This document shows, one piece after another, positions 13,778 to 24,500 of a DNA stretch of 64,000 nucleotides. Location of the stretch: the NCBI RefSeq assembly GCF_003590095.1, contig NC_039482.1:7581657-7645656 (forward strand), given 5' to 3'. The notes under the pieces are model-generated. The model was not told the DNA's origin. It searched no databases and saw nothing but the letters and a program-made list of their open reading frames with translations. The stretch's first letter is position 1. The number at the start of each line of letters is the position of its first letter. Origin of the DNA: Trichoplusia ni (Eukaryota; Arthropoda; Insecta; Lepidoptera; Noctuidae). The position numbers were made by a program, and so were the translations under genes.

Positions 13778-14053
13778 GTGAGAAACGCACACCTATATCG
13801 CAACTGAATGACTGAAGAATGGGCTTTTAGAACCCATAGATAGTTGTCCACTATGACTACAGTGAACAAAGTATCGCGGTTTTGATACCCGCTGTGTCAA
13901 AAAATGTTTGCTGTAATAAGCCAAGAGACCCTAAGTCTCTTGGTGTATATTCCTCCTTGAAAGACAGATAAACGATTCCTTTTAACAGACATAACAAGTT
14001 TTTTGTTTTTTATTCAGCTAGCCGGATGTTTTAAAGCGTATGTGTTGTTTCAG

Positions 14054-14257
14054 CTGACACTTGTGGACTAGCGCTAGTGGGCCACCAGCAACCGGCTCGA
14101 CCACCTGACACCGACTGCCCGGCGAGCAGACAAGCGCGGCATAGCGGCCCCTCGCTCCGGCACTGCCGGGGCTACGTCGGCCTAACCTCCACCTTAAGCC
14201 AACCGCTCAAGGTTCAAAATCCACCTTAAGACAACTTCGCAAGGTTCAAAATCCACC
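14054..14257 (+). other. ODC 5' leader in the first coding exon
   Basis: The segment follows a clear 3' splice site (tgttgtttcag, ending 14053) and runs to the ODC start codon. It has no upstream ATG. Its last part is a 32-base direct repeat (14188-14219 and 14220-14251), and a third partial copy (tccacc) runs directly into the start codon. Confidence 0.5.
14188..14257 (+). repeat. 32-base tandem repeat abutting the ODC start codon
   Basis: Two units start tccaccttaag and end caaggttcaaaa, differing at a few central bases. The third copy is cut to tccacc immediately before ATG 14258. The repeat therefore supplies the translation-start context itself. Confidence 0.8.
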
Positions 14258-17200
14258 ATGAAGGTCGTAGAAGAGGAACAGCTGATCACCGTGATGGACG
14301 GGCCGTGGTCCCCGACCAGCCTGATCCGGGAGATCGTGGAGAGCGGCACGCAGGAGGACCCCTTCTACATCATGGACATGGGCGAGGTGGTCGCGCGCTA
14401 CCAGCGCTGGAAGGAACTCATGCCAAGGGTCGAGCCCTTCTACGGTAAATACTTCCCTTAACACAAACAGTTTTACTCCAAACAACCTGCAGTAATTTTC
14501 TGACGTTTTAAAAAGGGCCGAATACTTAAATAGAAACATGATTTTGTTAATCAATACCTACCGTGTGTTACCTAAGACGTTTTATAATAATTTCCTTATT
14601 GTTCCTAGCTGTGAAGTGCAACGACGACAAGTTGTTGGTGAGCACGCTGGCGGCGCTGGGTACCGGCTTCGACTGCGCGTCCAAGGCTGAGATAGAACTC
14701 GTCACCTCCATCGGCGTGGCTCCCGAGTCAGTATAACATTCGACAACTCACACAACGCCATCTAGTCTCAAACTAAGCAAAGCTTGTATTAGAAGTACTA
14801 GATAACTGATAAACCTACATACATTTCTAAATACATACATAATATAGATAAATTACACGAACACACCGAACAAATGATCGTGCTATTCACACAAACATTT
14901 CCCTGGATGGGAATCGAACTCACGACCGGTACAGCAGTCATAGCTACTAACAACTAGACCAAGATTCCAGTTCAGTCTTGATATCCTATTTTGACCACAC
15001 AAATACCATTTTTTACCCACTTTTCTTCATATATCCATAGCGAACATTGTAATAATGTATTATACATTGCAGGCGTATAATATTCGCGAACCCAGCCAAG
15101 ATGGCGTCGCACATCCGCTACGCGTCCGCCGTGGGCGTGGACGTCATGACCTTCGACTCCGAGACCGAGCTCGTTAAGATCAAACAATACATGCCGCACG
15201 CACAGTAAGTACAACTATAAACCTAAAAGCCTATTAATACATGTGCCATAGTAGTAAATGTCACTTTTAGCCCCCAAAAAGGGGTGGTATAAATTTAATC
15301 GCTCCTGAACGAATTGAAAGATTTGTCTCAAAGTTGAATTATGCTCGGGCTTTTAAGGCATGTTATGTTGAAAAGTTTTAAACTACACACTACTACTACA
15401 CTGATAATTTTTTTTAATTAAAATCCCCGAGGCTTCTAAAACATTTTGGGGGAGGAGGTAAATTTTTTTTCACTGGTGGTTTTTTTAATTTGTATCTTGT
15501 TAATGTAGGTAATTTTTCTCAAAATTCTTAAAATTTGCAATTTCTCATGTAATATGTGTGTTTTAGGCTAGTGATCCGCATTCGTTGCGACGCGGCGGCC
15601 GCGCAGTGTCCTCTGGGCATCAAGTTCGGCTGCGACCCCGTCACCGAAGCCCCCAGGCTGCTGAAGTACGCAGCTGTGCTCGGACTCGAGGTCAGTACAC
15701 ACACACGAAATGTTATAAGAGTTAAGTCTCCAGCTAAGTGCATCTTAAAAATCAATTATATTCCAAAATTTTCACACAACGCCATCTAGTCTCTAACTAA
15801 GCAGAGCCTGTATTATGAGTAGTAGACAACAGGTTAAGATTTAAATAATTGTGCTCTTAAGACAAAGACTTCCAAACACGTACTGGTTGGGAATCGAATC
15901 CACGGCCTGCTGTATAGCAGTCCGGGTCAATAACCAATAGACCAACAGGCCAGTCAATATTTGTAATGATGGTTTATCGAAAAACCCAAAAAATACATAG
16001 ACTTTCAATTCAAGCATTGTTTATAGTATTACTAGCTTGTTACCCGCGACTTCGTCCGCGTAGTTGATATAAGTTAGGATTTTAAAAAATTGGATTAGTT
16101 TTTAGTGTCCACGCAATTTCTGTTAATATTTGAAACATTGTTTGTTTGTGTATAGGTGATCGGCGTGTCGTTCCACGTGGGCAGCGGTGCGTCCGAGACG
16201 GAAGTGTACGCGCGCGCCATCGGACTGTCGCGCGCGCTGTTCGCCGTCGGACACAACGTGGGACACAAGGCCATGCGTCTACTGGACATCGGGGGAGGCT
16301 TCCCCGGCGGGACACACACCTCTATCAAAGAGGTACGAGTTGGAACCCTACGTTGCAGGCAGCTGATTTTACACCCGTTGGGGTCTGTTGTGGGGGCAAC
16401 TGACCCCATCTGTCTTGATTTTGACCCTAACTTTAATTTATATGTTTAATAATTGACCCACTTCAGTATTGTGTATGCATTTTCAAAATTTTATTTTTTG
16501 GTTTACTCCTAAATAACAAATGTTTGTTAGATTTAGAACGGTCGCGGCGTTCTCCTATTACGGTTTTATTAAAAACTTGTCTTTTCAACCAACTTCAATA
16601 AGTCTTCTCAGTTCGTGGGTTTTTTATGTTAAACTTTTATACTGTTTGTCATTTGTTTTAATGTCTGATGCTAATGACAATATAACATGTTGTAGGTGGC
16701 CGAGGTAATCAACGCGGCTCTAGAGGACCAGTTCCCCGAGCGCGCAGTGCGTGTGATCGCAGAGCCGGGCCGGTACTTCGCGGCCGCCGCCTACACGCTC
16801 GCCACCATGGTGCACGCCAAGCGAGAGGTCATTATAAGTCTTTTATCAAAACAAAAGTTTTAGGCACTTTCAAAAAGTTAAGTTGATGGGCTCTAGTTGC
16901 ATGGTTCCAAAGTGTCACTCTTATAGATAAGAACCGGCAAGAAACTCCATAAGTATATGATGATATAATACAATTGCAATGATTCTGTGAGCTTGTGAAT
17001 GCTGGTATTGCTGTTGAGGTAGTAAAACGCCTCTTTGTACAGGGCAGTGCGTTGTTTAATAAGAAATTATCCGAAAAATCCAAATACCCACGTTTTTAAT
17101 TGTAATTCAATTAAATAAAATCGGTTCAGCCTTTTTCATAGTTGTAAATTGTACAGTCATCGGGTTTCAAGCTTCCCTGAAAATTTCAGCCTGCTTGCTA

Positions 17201-18046
17201 GCTTATCGGAAAGTGTCTCAAAATTGAGTTGTCCAAACAGAACGACAAAGAAACAAAACAATCATCATTATCATATTAATCGTTATTATTGTAACTTCTA
17301 AATATTTATTTACTCATTTCCTTATCAGATAACATCGAACGACCCGGACGCTGAGACGCACACGATGTACTTCATCAACGACGGCGTGTACGGGTCCTTC
17401 AACTGCGTGTTGTACGACCACCAGAGTGTGGTGGCGGAGCCCCTGTCGGCGGGCGGGCGCGTGGGCGCGTGCTCGGTGTGGGGCCCGACGTGCGACGGGC
17501 TGGACTGCGTGCTGCCCGCCGCGCGCCTGCCCGCGCTGGCCGCCGGCGACTGGCTCGTGTTCCGCGACATGGGCGCCTACACGCTGCCCGTCGCCTCGCC
17601 CTTCAACGGCTTCCCTGTGCCCACTGTGCGACCCGTCGTCGATACACGCCTCGCGTAAGTATTTTTTGCATATAATTTGCTCTCGAGTCATTAACAGTAT
17701 TTATTTTGAAAAGGTAAAAGTTTAAAATCATTCAAGTGTTGTTTTTGATTATTCTACCTTAAGTTACTCTTATTTCCGTTTGCTCCTTCTCTTTTTCTCA
17801 TCATTCTTCCTTGCCCTTGTTTTACTAATATTGCATGAATTTATGAAGAATTACGTAACTAATAATTGCAGGTGTATGTTGAAGGAGTTGCGCCCGCTGA
17901 GCGCGTCGCAGTTCGCGTCGTCGCGGGCGCAGCCCCCGGCGGCGGGCGGGGCTGGGGGCGCGCCCCCGGCCTCCGCGCCCCCCGCGCCCCCGCCGGCCGC
18001 GCCCCCCGCGCTCCCGCCCGTGTTCGTGGAGTGCGCGCTCAAGTGA
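14258..18046 (+). CDS. Odc1: Ornithine decarboxylase, 8 coding exons
   Basis: Exons: 14258-14444, 14609-14726, 15073-15204, 15567-15690, 16156-16332, 16696-16827, 17329-17654, 17872-18046; all introns are GT-AG and the joined frame is 456 codons plus stop. ODC is a cytosolic PLP-dependent homodimer that decarboxylates ornithine to putrescine, the entry step of polyamine synthesis. All key motifs are present: the PLP-lysine in AVKCNDD at the start of exon 2, FHVGSG (histidine stacking on PLP), GGGFPG (phosphate-binding), AEPGRY, the substrate-binding aspartate in INDGVYGSFNC, and WGPTCDGLD with the active-site cysteine. This argues for active ODC and against antizyme inhibitor. The start has a favourable context and no upstream ATG. 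The last ~45 residues are Pro/Ala/Gly-rich, unlike the vertebrate PEST tail, so turnover control there is uncertain. Exons 7-8 are much more GC-rich than the introns. The gene is convergent with CSE1L. Confidence 0.95.
14748..14970 (-). mobile_element. tRNA-derived SINE, copy 2 (ODC intron 2)
   Basis: Same family and orientation as the copy at 6821-7054. It shares the tail beginning tcacacaacgccatctagtc on the + strand and the eroded tRNA-like head near 14905-14960. It is antisense to ODC and has several small deletions in the B-box region. Confidence 0.75.
15771..15955 (-). mobile_element. tRNA-derived SINE, copy 3 (ODC intron 4)
   Basis: A shortened copy of the same SINE. It keeps the ttcacacaacgccatctagt tail and the head with gggaatcgaatccacggcct, but lacks ~50 bases of the middle. 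It is antisense to ODC. Confidence 0.75.
16031..16066. repeat. Terminal fragment of a dispersed lepidopteran repeat
   Basis: The phrase tagcttgttacccgcgactt followed by cgtccgcgtag is the near-complement of the end of the repeat at 37180-37213 (acgaagtcgcgggcaacagc). Only the end is present, in ODC intron 4. Confidence 0.5.
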
Positions 18047-18272
18047 CGCCGCACGCACACACTGTCGCCCCGCACGCACACACACACACAACACCACTGC
18101 TTATGACCCGCAGAGATACAAGTGTTATATGACCAGCGATTGCAAGCGCCTACTCAGTTAACGCAGATGACTAAGTTTGTTAAGGACAGTATCTTGCATG
18201 CGACAGCATTAGCGTATTAGCGAGGACTTGCATCCGCTGAACGTAACCAACGCCATCTAGTGTAAACGGCGC

Positions 18273-18829
18273 AATAAATATTAGGTAATCAATGTCCACA
18301 TTACAAATAAACAATGATAAAAAAATGTGTACGTTATACAAATATTTTTGTAAATTTCTATCATCATCTCATCGATATTGTTTGCCAATTTCTCGTGTTC
18401 ATAGTATAGCCAATAAACTAGGCTTCGTGGCTACGGTGCGACAGTACCAAGAGTTGTAGTAAATGTTGAAAACTTTGCATTTCAGTAATTATTTTTATCA
18501 AACATCAAATTCAATCGTCAGGGGTCGAGTGTTTTGTTTTGTATAAATTATTGCACTTTCGTGTTTCGATATGTCGCGATCAAATCGTTACATACTAAGT
18601 TTATGTATTTAAAATTATTGTGGTGTACATCGCTTTTGCGATATTGTTATTTTTTTTTTGCTTACTAACATTATTCATTTTGCGCAAAACTGCCAGAATG
18701 TATAAGATTCGCGGTGTTTCGTTTGCGTGTCATTTTGGGTTTGCCGACATGCGTAATGAAATATTTACATGTATTGTCATTTAGATGGGTTTCAAAAGAA
18801 TATTTTTAGCCAATTTCCTTATAAATAAA
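18273..18829 (+). terminator. ODC 3' UTR poly(A) signals
   Basis: AATAAA occurs at 18273-18278, 18412-18417 and 18824-18829. The last one is followed ~20 bases later by a T/G-rich element (gatattttgttttattgttg) and is the best candidate for the main 3' end. Use of the earlier ones would shorten the 3' UTR by ~400-550 bases. Confidence 0.5.
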
Positions 18830-18849
18830 CATTTGTGAAATGTGATATT

Positions 18850-21100
18850 TTGTTTTATTGTTGCCTTTGTCCCACCACCCTGTCGTCGGCGTTTTCCCAT
18901 TCCCATCTAGAATAATAATTTGTATGATAAGCATAGGTGTTTGTTCCAAGTGCCAATTACCTATATATGAATGCATTTAAAAATATTAAAAAACAATTAG
19001 CAGTTGTCTTGTTACTATAATATTATAGGTAAGGCCGCCAACCAAGGTTAGACAAATAATGATAAAACCAGACAGTCGTATATGAATAAATAAAACAATT
19101 CTATAAACTGCAATTGCAATTAAATTACAGAAGTCTATGCAACTGCAGGAAGCATAAGCCGATATCGGAAGCGATAGATAGGAAAACAAAACAACCGCGA
19201 TACCGTCGGCAAACGACGTTTGTAAGAGAAATTTACACTGTAAACACTTCTGACAGGGTTTAAAAAAAACGAAAGTATAGAAACGAAGCGTTTAATATAC
19301 AAAACATGTTATTTCAACTAGAATCGCATTACAAAATATACATTGAGACATTATTGAAACAATCACGATGCCTTGACGCCTAGCGCCATCTGTTGGACAT
19401 CTTTAACATTCAAACGTTTTAAACATAACTCGACTTACATTATTTAGCTTACACTATTGAAACGATCATACATTAAGTAAGTGTTCTCTTGCACGCACGA
19501 TCTAATAGGTTAGAACATCCACAACGCTTGCAATATTCATATTTTAGTAAAACATGTTATGGGAAAATGGGCCTTAAGTGACACGACAGGGCACAATCCA
19601 AGTTGTCCATAAGTCACTGGCAAGTGGATAGCAAAGAAGAAGTACGCTCAATGGCCTCATTCTTGAATTCGGCAGCATTTTCCAAACATTTGAGCGAGTT
19701 CTACCATCATTATAGCTTCTATGTACATGGAAGGTGAAAGTACCTTAATTTCAGGACAGGAAGATTTCTAAGTTAAAAAATTGTATTTATCGAGATCGCA
19801 ACTAAGCCGCCTCTTTAATTCATGATTTAGGACTCCGGTCGGTCCGAAACTCGACAAGCAATCCGCATGTGTATACCTTTGTCAAATACTTATGAAATCT
19901 TCACTAAAATAATTATAATAAATGTGATGGAAATATTAAACCAATTATACAAACATAACGTGTTTTACTAAAATACTTGCGTTACACAAAGACAATTCAT
20001 TCATCACATGACATACAAAGAAATATGTAAAAATAAGATCCAGCTCTGTTACATAGTCACTTTTACATACACCTGTCATACATTACCATACACACAACTA
20101 TCGACCATACAAATTATATCACTTATAAACAATCTCTTTATTCATAAATGTTAGTTCAAGCTGAAAGTTAATTATTTGTGAATAAAGAATTAGGCAAAAA
20201 CTAGACGATCAATATAATTGTGCAATGTGACATGTTATACTATATTATTGACCTTTTAGAATTAGTATTTAAGTCTTTATATTGCACACTTTGATTGAAA
20301 TAATTCAGGGTTGTCCTGCTAACGGCTTCATGTTGGATGGCGCTCACTAGGTAAATATTTTGGCCTAGGAGTTATCGGGTAATTCGGGTAATCCACGAAC
20401 GTATTAAGATGGCGAAACAAAGTAATCGATAAGAAAACATAAACACCGGACCCTGGCAGAGTGGAAGAATCCGTACGCTTTTGCCCTGCCATATGGGACA
20501 GAATATATTTATGTAATGGCTAAACATAAAAAAATATTGCACAATATAATTGATAGTCTGCTGGCCGCCTTACATAGCTGGTACTCCTATTGTATCTATT
20601 AACAGCTAATACAGTCATTAGAAAATCTATCATCACAATTCTTCTGACATTCATCAACAGTCTTTATATTAACAAATTAACACCAATTAGTATTCATTCC
20701 TATGCACACACTTTGAGCTTTTAAACCAGATTTATTACCGTTGTGGGAACGAGACAGTTTTTCGGTATAATACCCTCTCGCTTCCACGATAGAACAAGTC
20801 TTGCTTTAAAAGATCATAGTGCATTGATCACAAATGTTCATTGTACAGACGTCACCATACAAAAATTACGCTTTATACATTCCAAAGTTCATTTTTCTTC
20901 GCATTTTTGTGTGCACGAAGAAGTCAAACTCCAACGGTACTTGTTCTTAGCAGCACAGGAAATGTGGAATAGGGAATGCCTTTGCCCTGTAAGAAATTAT
21001 TGTGAATATAAAAACTGTAGCAAAACTCTAACAAAAAGGCTTTTTGTAATTTTAAAATAACGTTTTTACAACTTATAGGGAATTAAATTGTTTCACTCAT
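18850..21100. other. Region between convergent ODC and CSE1L ends
   Basis: No gene is supportable. The DNA is AT-rich; a frame at 20743-21060 starts without ATG and has no recognisable domain. A short stretch near 20440-20515 resembles the 3' part of a dispersed retroposon but is too diverged to name. Confidence 0.4.
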
Positions 21101-21115
21101 TATGTTTAAAGATGC

Positions 21116-21121
21116 TTTATT
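21116..21121 (-). terminator. Probable CSE1L poly(A) signal
   Basis: TTTATT on the + strand, AATAAA on the - strand, ~380 bases after the CSE1L stop. It would place the LINE fragment at 21311-21475 inside the CSE1L 3' UTR. Confidence 0.35.
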
Positions 21122-21310
21122 TCTCAAAAGAACATAGTTCACTGGATGAGATACAAAGGTGATAAAACAATAGCTAGAATCCAATGTGTGCTGCTTAATA
21201 CTAAGAAAAATCATAATGCTAACTCAAACATTCATAAAAGTTTACATTTTACTAGTAGACCTTATTACTATTTTATATAAAACTAAATAAATCATTCCGG
21301 TATTCGACAT

Positions 21311-21475
21311 CTATAGAAGAAAATTATCATTTCTTGTTATAAATTCTTTTAATTTGCTTTTGAATGTATTGAATGAACTGGTTTCTTTAATTTCGTTAGG
21401 TAGCAGATCGTTGGGGAAAAAATTGCCCTTTCCATATTGCTTTACAGGGTAAGATCCATGGCGGTAAGATATATT
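21311..21475 (-). pseudogene. Non-LTR retrotransposon RT C-terminal fragment
   Basis: The - strand reads ...YGKGNFFPNDLLPNEIKETS followed by SFNTFKSKLKEFI and a stop. The pattern LPNEI...S-FK-L-K is typical of the extreme C-terminus of insect LINE reverse transcriptases. Only ~50 residues remain. It lies 25-190 bases past the CSE1L stop in the same orientation, so it is probably transcribed in the CSE1L 3' UTR. Confidence 0.55.
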
Positions 21476-21501
21476 GGATGTGAAGGTGTTACCTGCGGGC
21501 A

Positions 21502-24500
21502 TCAGCAGATCTGCACGCTGTAGGTGTTGAGGTAGTGCTGCAGCGCGGCGCGGTGCGTGTCGGGCAGCGCGGCCAGGCGCGGCGGCAGCAGGCCGGGCGC
21601 GCGCGCCGCCAGCGCGCCCAGCTCCGCCGCCAGGTACTGCACCGGCTCCGACACGCCTGCCGAAAACACACATATTTGTACTTCACGCTGAGCTGCAGAC
21701 TTATCACAAAAGCCTGTCCAAAGCACTTGCCTCAAATTAAAGTGCACGTCAATATACACCGTCTCATTAAAATAAATATCTTTATTCAATTTTATCGATC
21801 ATCATCAAGATAATCTCGAATGTACGCGAGAGTACGAATTGTACTGCCTTCTAGTTTGGGCCAGCCGCGCTTACTATATAAACGGTATTCCACTTACGAA
21901 ATACGATTTTAGATAAGAACTTCACTTCGAATTTCGTTTTAATCGGCCTTTCAAGAGGTTATTTGTAAAACGGACAGAGAGACAGATCGATAGTGTATGT
22001 ACCGTCGAGCGGGTCCCCGGCGGCCCCCTTGGCGCAGGTCAACTGCGCGTACTGCGCCTGGTAGCCGGGCGCGTCGTCCACCTCGATGAAGTGGTCGTCC
22101 GGTAATGCTGAGTCGTCCGTCGGCAGCTCAAACAGCGAGATCAATGCCTGGATAAAAATATAAGGCTTAGTTTTTCTTGTATTCGTGCTTGGTTTTTAAG
22201 GCAAAGAGGAAAATCAAAATCTTAATATACATATGTAAGCGAAAGCTGTCTGATTGATCAATGAACGCAGGGATTAAACTATAAGGGTTAGAGAATTTAA
22301 AATTTGACCAGTTTCTTTTTAATAATCTAGGAAATAGATTTTTGAAAATTTTCTCCTTAATGGAATTGGAAGTTGGTACGAAATTGCGATGATTTTCAAA
22401 GTTTAGTAACAAAATTTTAAATCAAAAGTTTGTAAATATGGATTTAAGTTTATACGTTTTGTCGGTATTTTATGAAATTTGGTACACAGATAGTTTATAA
22501 CCTGGATGGAGACAGGACAAGGATTTTAATTCCGATTTTATGTTCCACGTTATTTCACGTTTTTGTGAAATCAGTTTTATTATACAGGGTGTAAGGAACA
22601 CCGTGACTTTTCCGTGGGACCTGAGTTCTAGACATGATTCCAGACCCCACTGCGTTGGAATTTTTCATCGGTCTTTTCATGAAAATTGCAGTTTTTTTTC
22701 GCGTTTTTTTAATTTTATGTGTCATAAAATCATTTTTCCTACGTATTTCAATAATATTTTCATACACAAAATCATTATTAAGCCGTTTTCACAAAAAAAG
22801 GCAATGTAAATGAAACACTAAAAACTGCTCCCGATCAGCTGATTCGTAAAGGTACTCGTCGGTCATCGCTCTCTTGCAAATCTAACCGAAAGTGACGTCA
22901 AAACCGAACCAATACTCATGAGCGACAAGCGTAAGAGATAGCGCAACTATTGCGCGCGCACTCGCACGCATTATTCGTAATCCTGCCTACTATTCCTTTA
23001 AAAAAAGCCGCGCGCTTTGTAGGCACCGCTAGCCGCCTTTGTCGACACCGCCAGCGCGTCGCCGACACCTACAGCGGTATCGGCGAGTGACGTACCTGTG
23101 ACACTGGATAAAATAGAACATCGATTTTTGTTACACGGGTTCCATGTTATAAAATAGAAAATCACCTTCTCAGCGTTTATCAACTTATCGTACTACGAAA
23201 TTTATTAAAACCTTTTATTATTAACAGTTTGTTATTGTTTAGAATTCTGTAGTTCTAAAACATGTTGTTATAAACAATAATTTATTTTTTCTAAAATTAA
23301 ACTCTGTTTTGTTACTAATATCCATCATCTACTAATGAAATTCCTGCCTAAAAATTTTTCCTACGAACTGCTGAATAATTATTCCAGTCACATAAAACAA
23401 TTATGTTCTTACACAAAAGTACATTTTGTGATTAATCAATTTTAAAGGTTTAAGTTAAGTACTTTATTGTCAAGAATAATTTTACGATATTCACTTCGAC
23501 CTCATATAATTTATCGATAAAGAATCATAGGTACCTAGGTCCAACACTACTCAAAGGTAAAACCGAAAGTTCGGCTTTTTTCAAAATAGTACCTATTTTT
23601 ACTCAGTTTGTTCCTTACGCTAATCGAATGTGCATGTGCAATCGGGTAATTCGCGGACTAATTATCGTGTAGGCAGACAATTTTATTGTGTTAAGTGATA
23701 TAAGTGCGTGTGTTGTGTGTGTATTATTTAAATTACGATCCTAGTAGCTCGATAGGTTATTTTACCGCCCGGGAGAATGGCAACATGCTAATGTGTTATG
23801 GCGAAGCACGTGGCAATGCAAGTCTCGCGATGAACATTTACTGGACGCGGTACTTTTTGCCCTGGGTTCAGCAGCAGATTTTTCGCCGCGCCAAAATTTG
23901 TGTGCACGTAGATGGCGGACATTTCGAACCTTATCTGGTTAGAAGTGAGCGAGATTAAGGTAAGAGTAGGTTTGATTTAATAATACACAAGACACAGATT
24001 GAAGTCAGAATAGTGTAAATTGATTGGTATTTTTTTGTGATTGTTTTTCGTTACATCACAACATTTTTATAAAATGCGCGCGCGTTTCGAATGTTTCGAT
24101 CGTGTCGCCGAGTGTCGCCCTCCTACCACATTACAGTTCGTGTAAGTACGTACGCTGAGCGTAAGGATCGCGCGGTAACCAATTCATTGCGTGCTCAAAA
24201 ATGACTAAATCTATAAATATTAATCTCCGACGGTAGCGACTTGTTTAATATTAATTAACACGTTATTTTAAAGTCATTATGCGACTTTGGTGGTACGGTG
24301 TTCCTTACACCCTGTATGTAGCTTATATTTTGAACTTTTGCTACTGGGAACTGAGGGCGGGTTACCTTTGAGTCCCATTTTGCATAGGGACGTTTAAGAA
24401 TCCACACTGGGGCAAGCTGGGGCGCTTGCCACCCTGGCTCTGACCTATTAGGAGCTTAACTAAATATCCGTTAGAAAGTTACGAAAGAAATGAGATGGAA

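Noticed and set aside
17325..17725. Several antisense and out-of-frame ORFs over ODC exon 7 and over other GC-rich exons (13376-13815, 17825-18132, 24698-25082, 30626-30883)
   Set aside because: High GC removes stop codons in all frames. The conserved protein explains each block.
14258..18046. ODC paralogue acting as antizyme inhibitor
   Set aside because: The active-site cysteine, the PLP lysine, and the substrate aspartate motifs are all present, unlike in antizyme inhibitors.
20743..21060. 105-codon + frame between ODC and CSE1L
   Set aside because: No ATG start, no recognisable domain, and it overlaps the likely CSE1L 3' flank.
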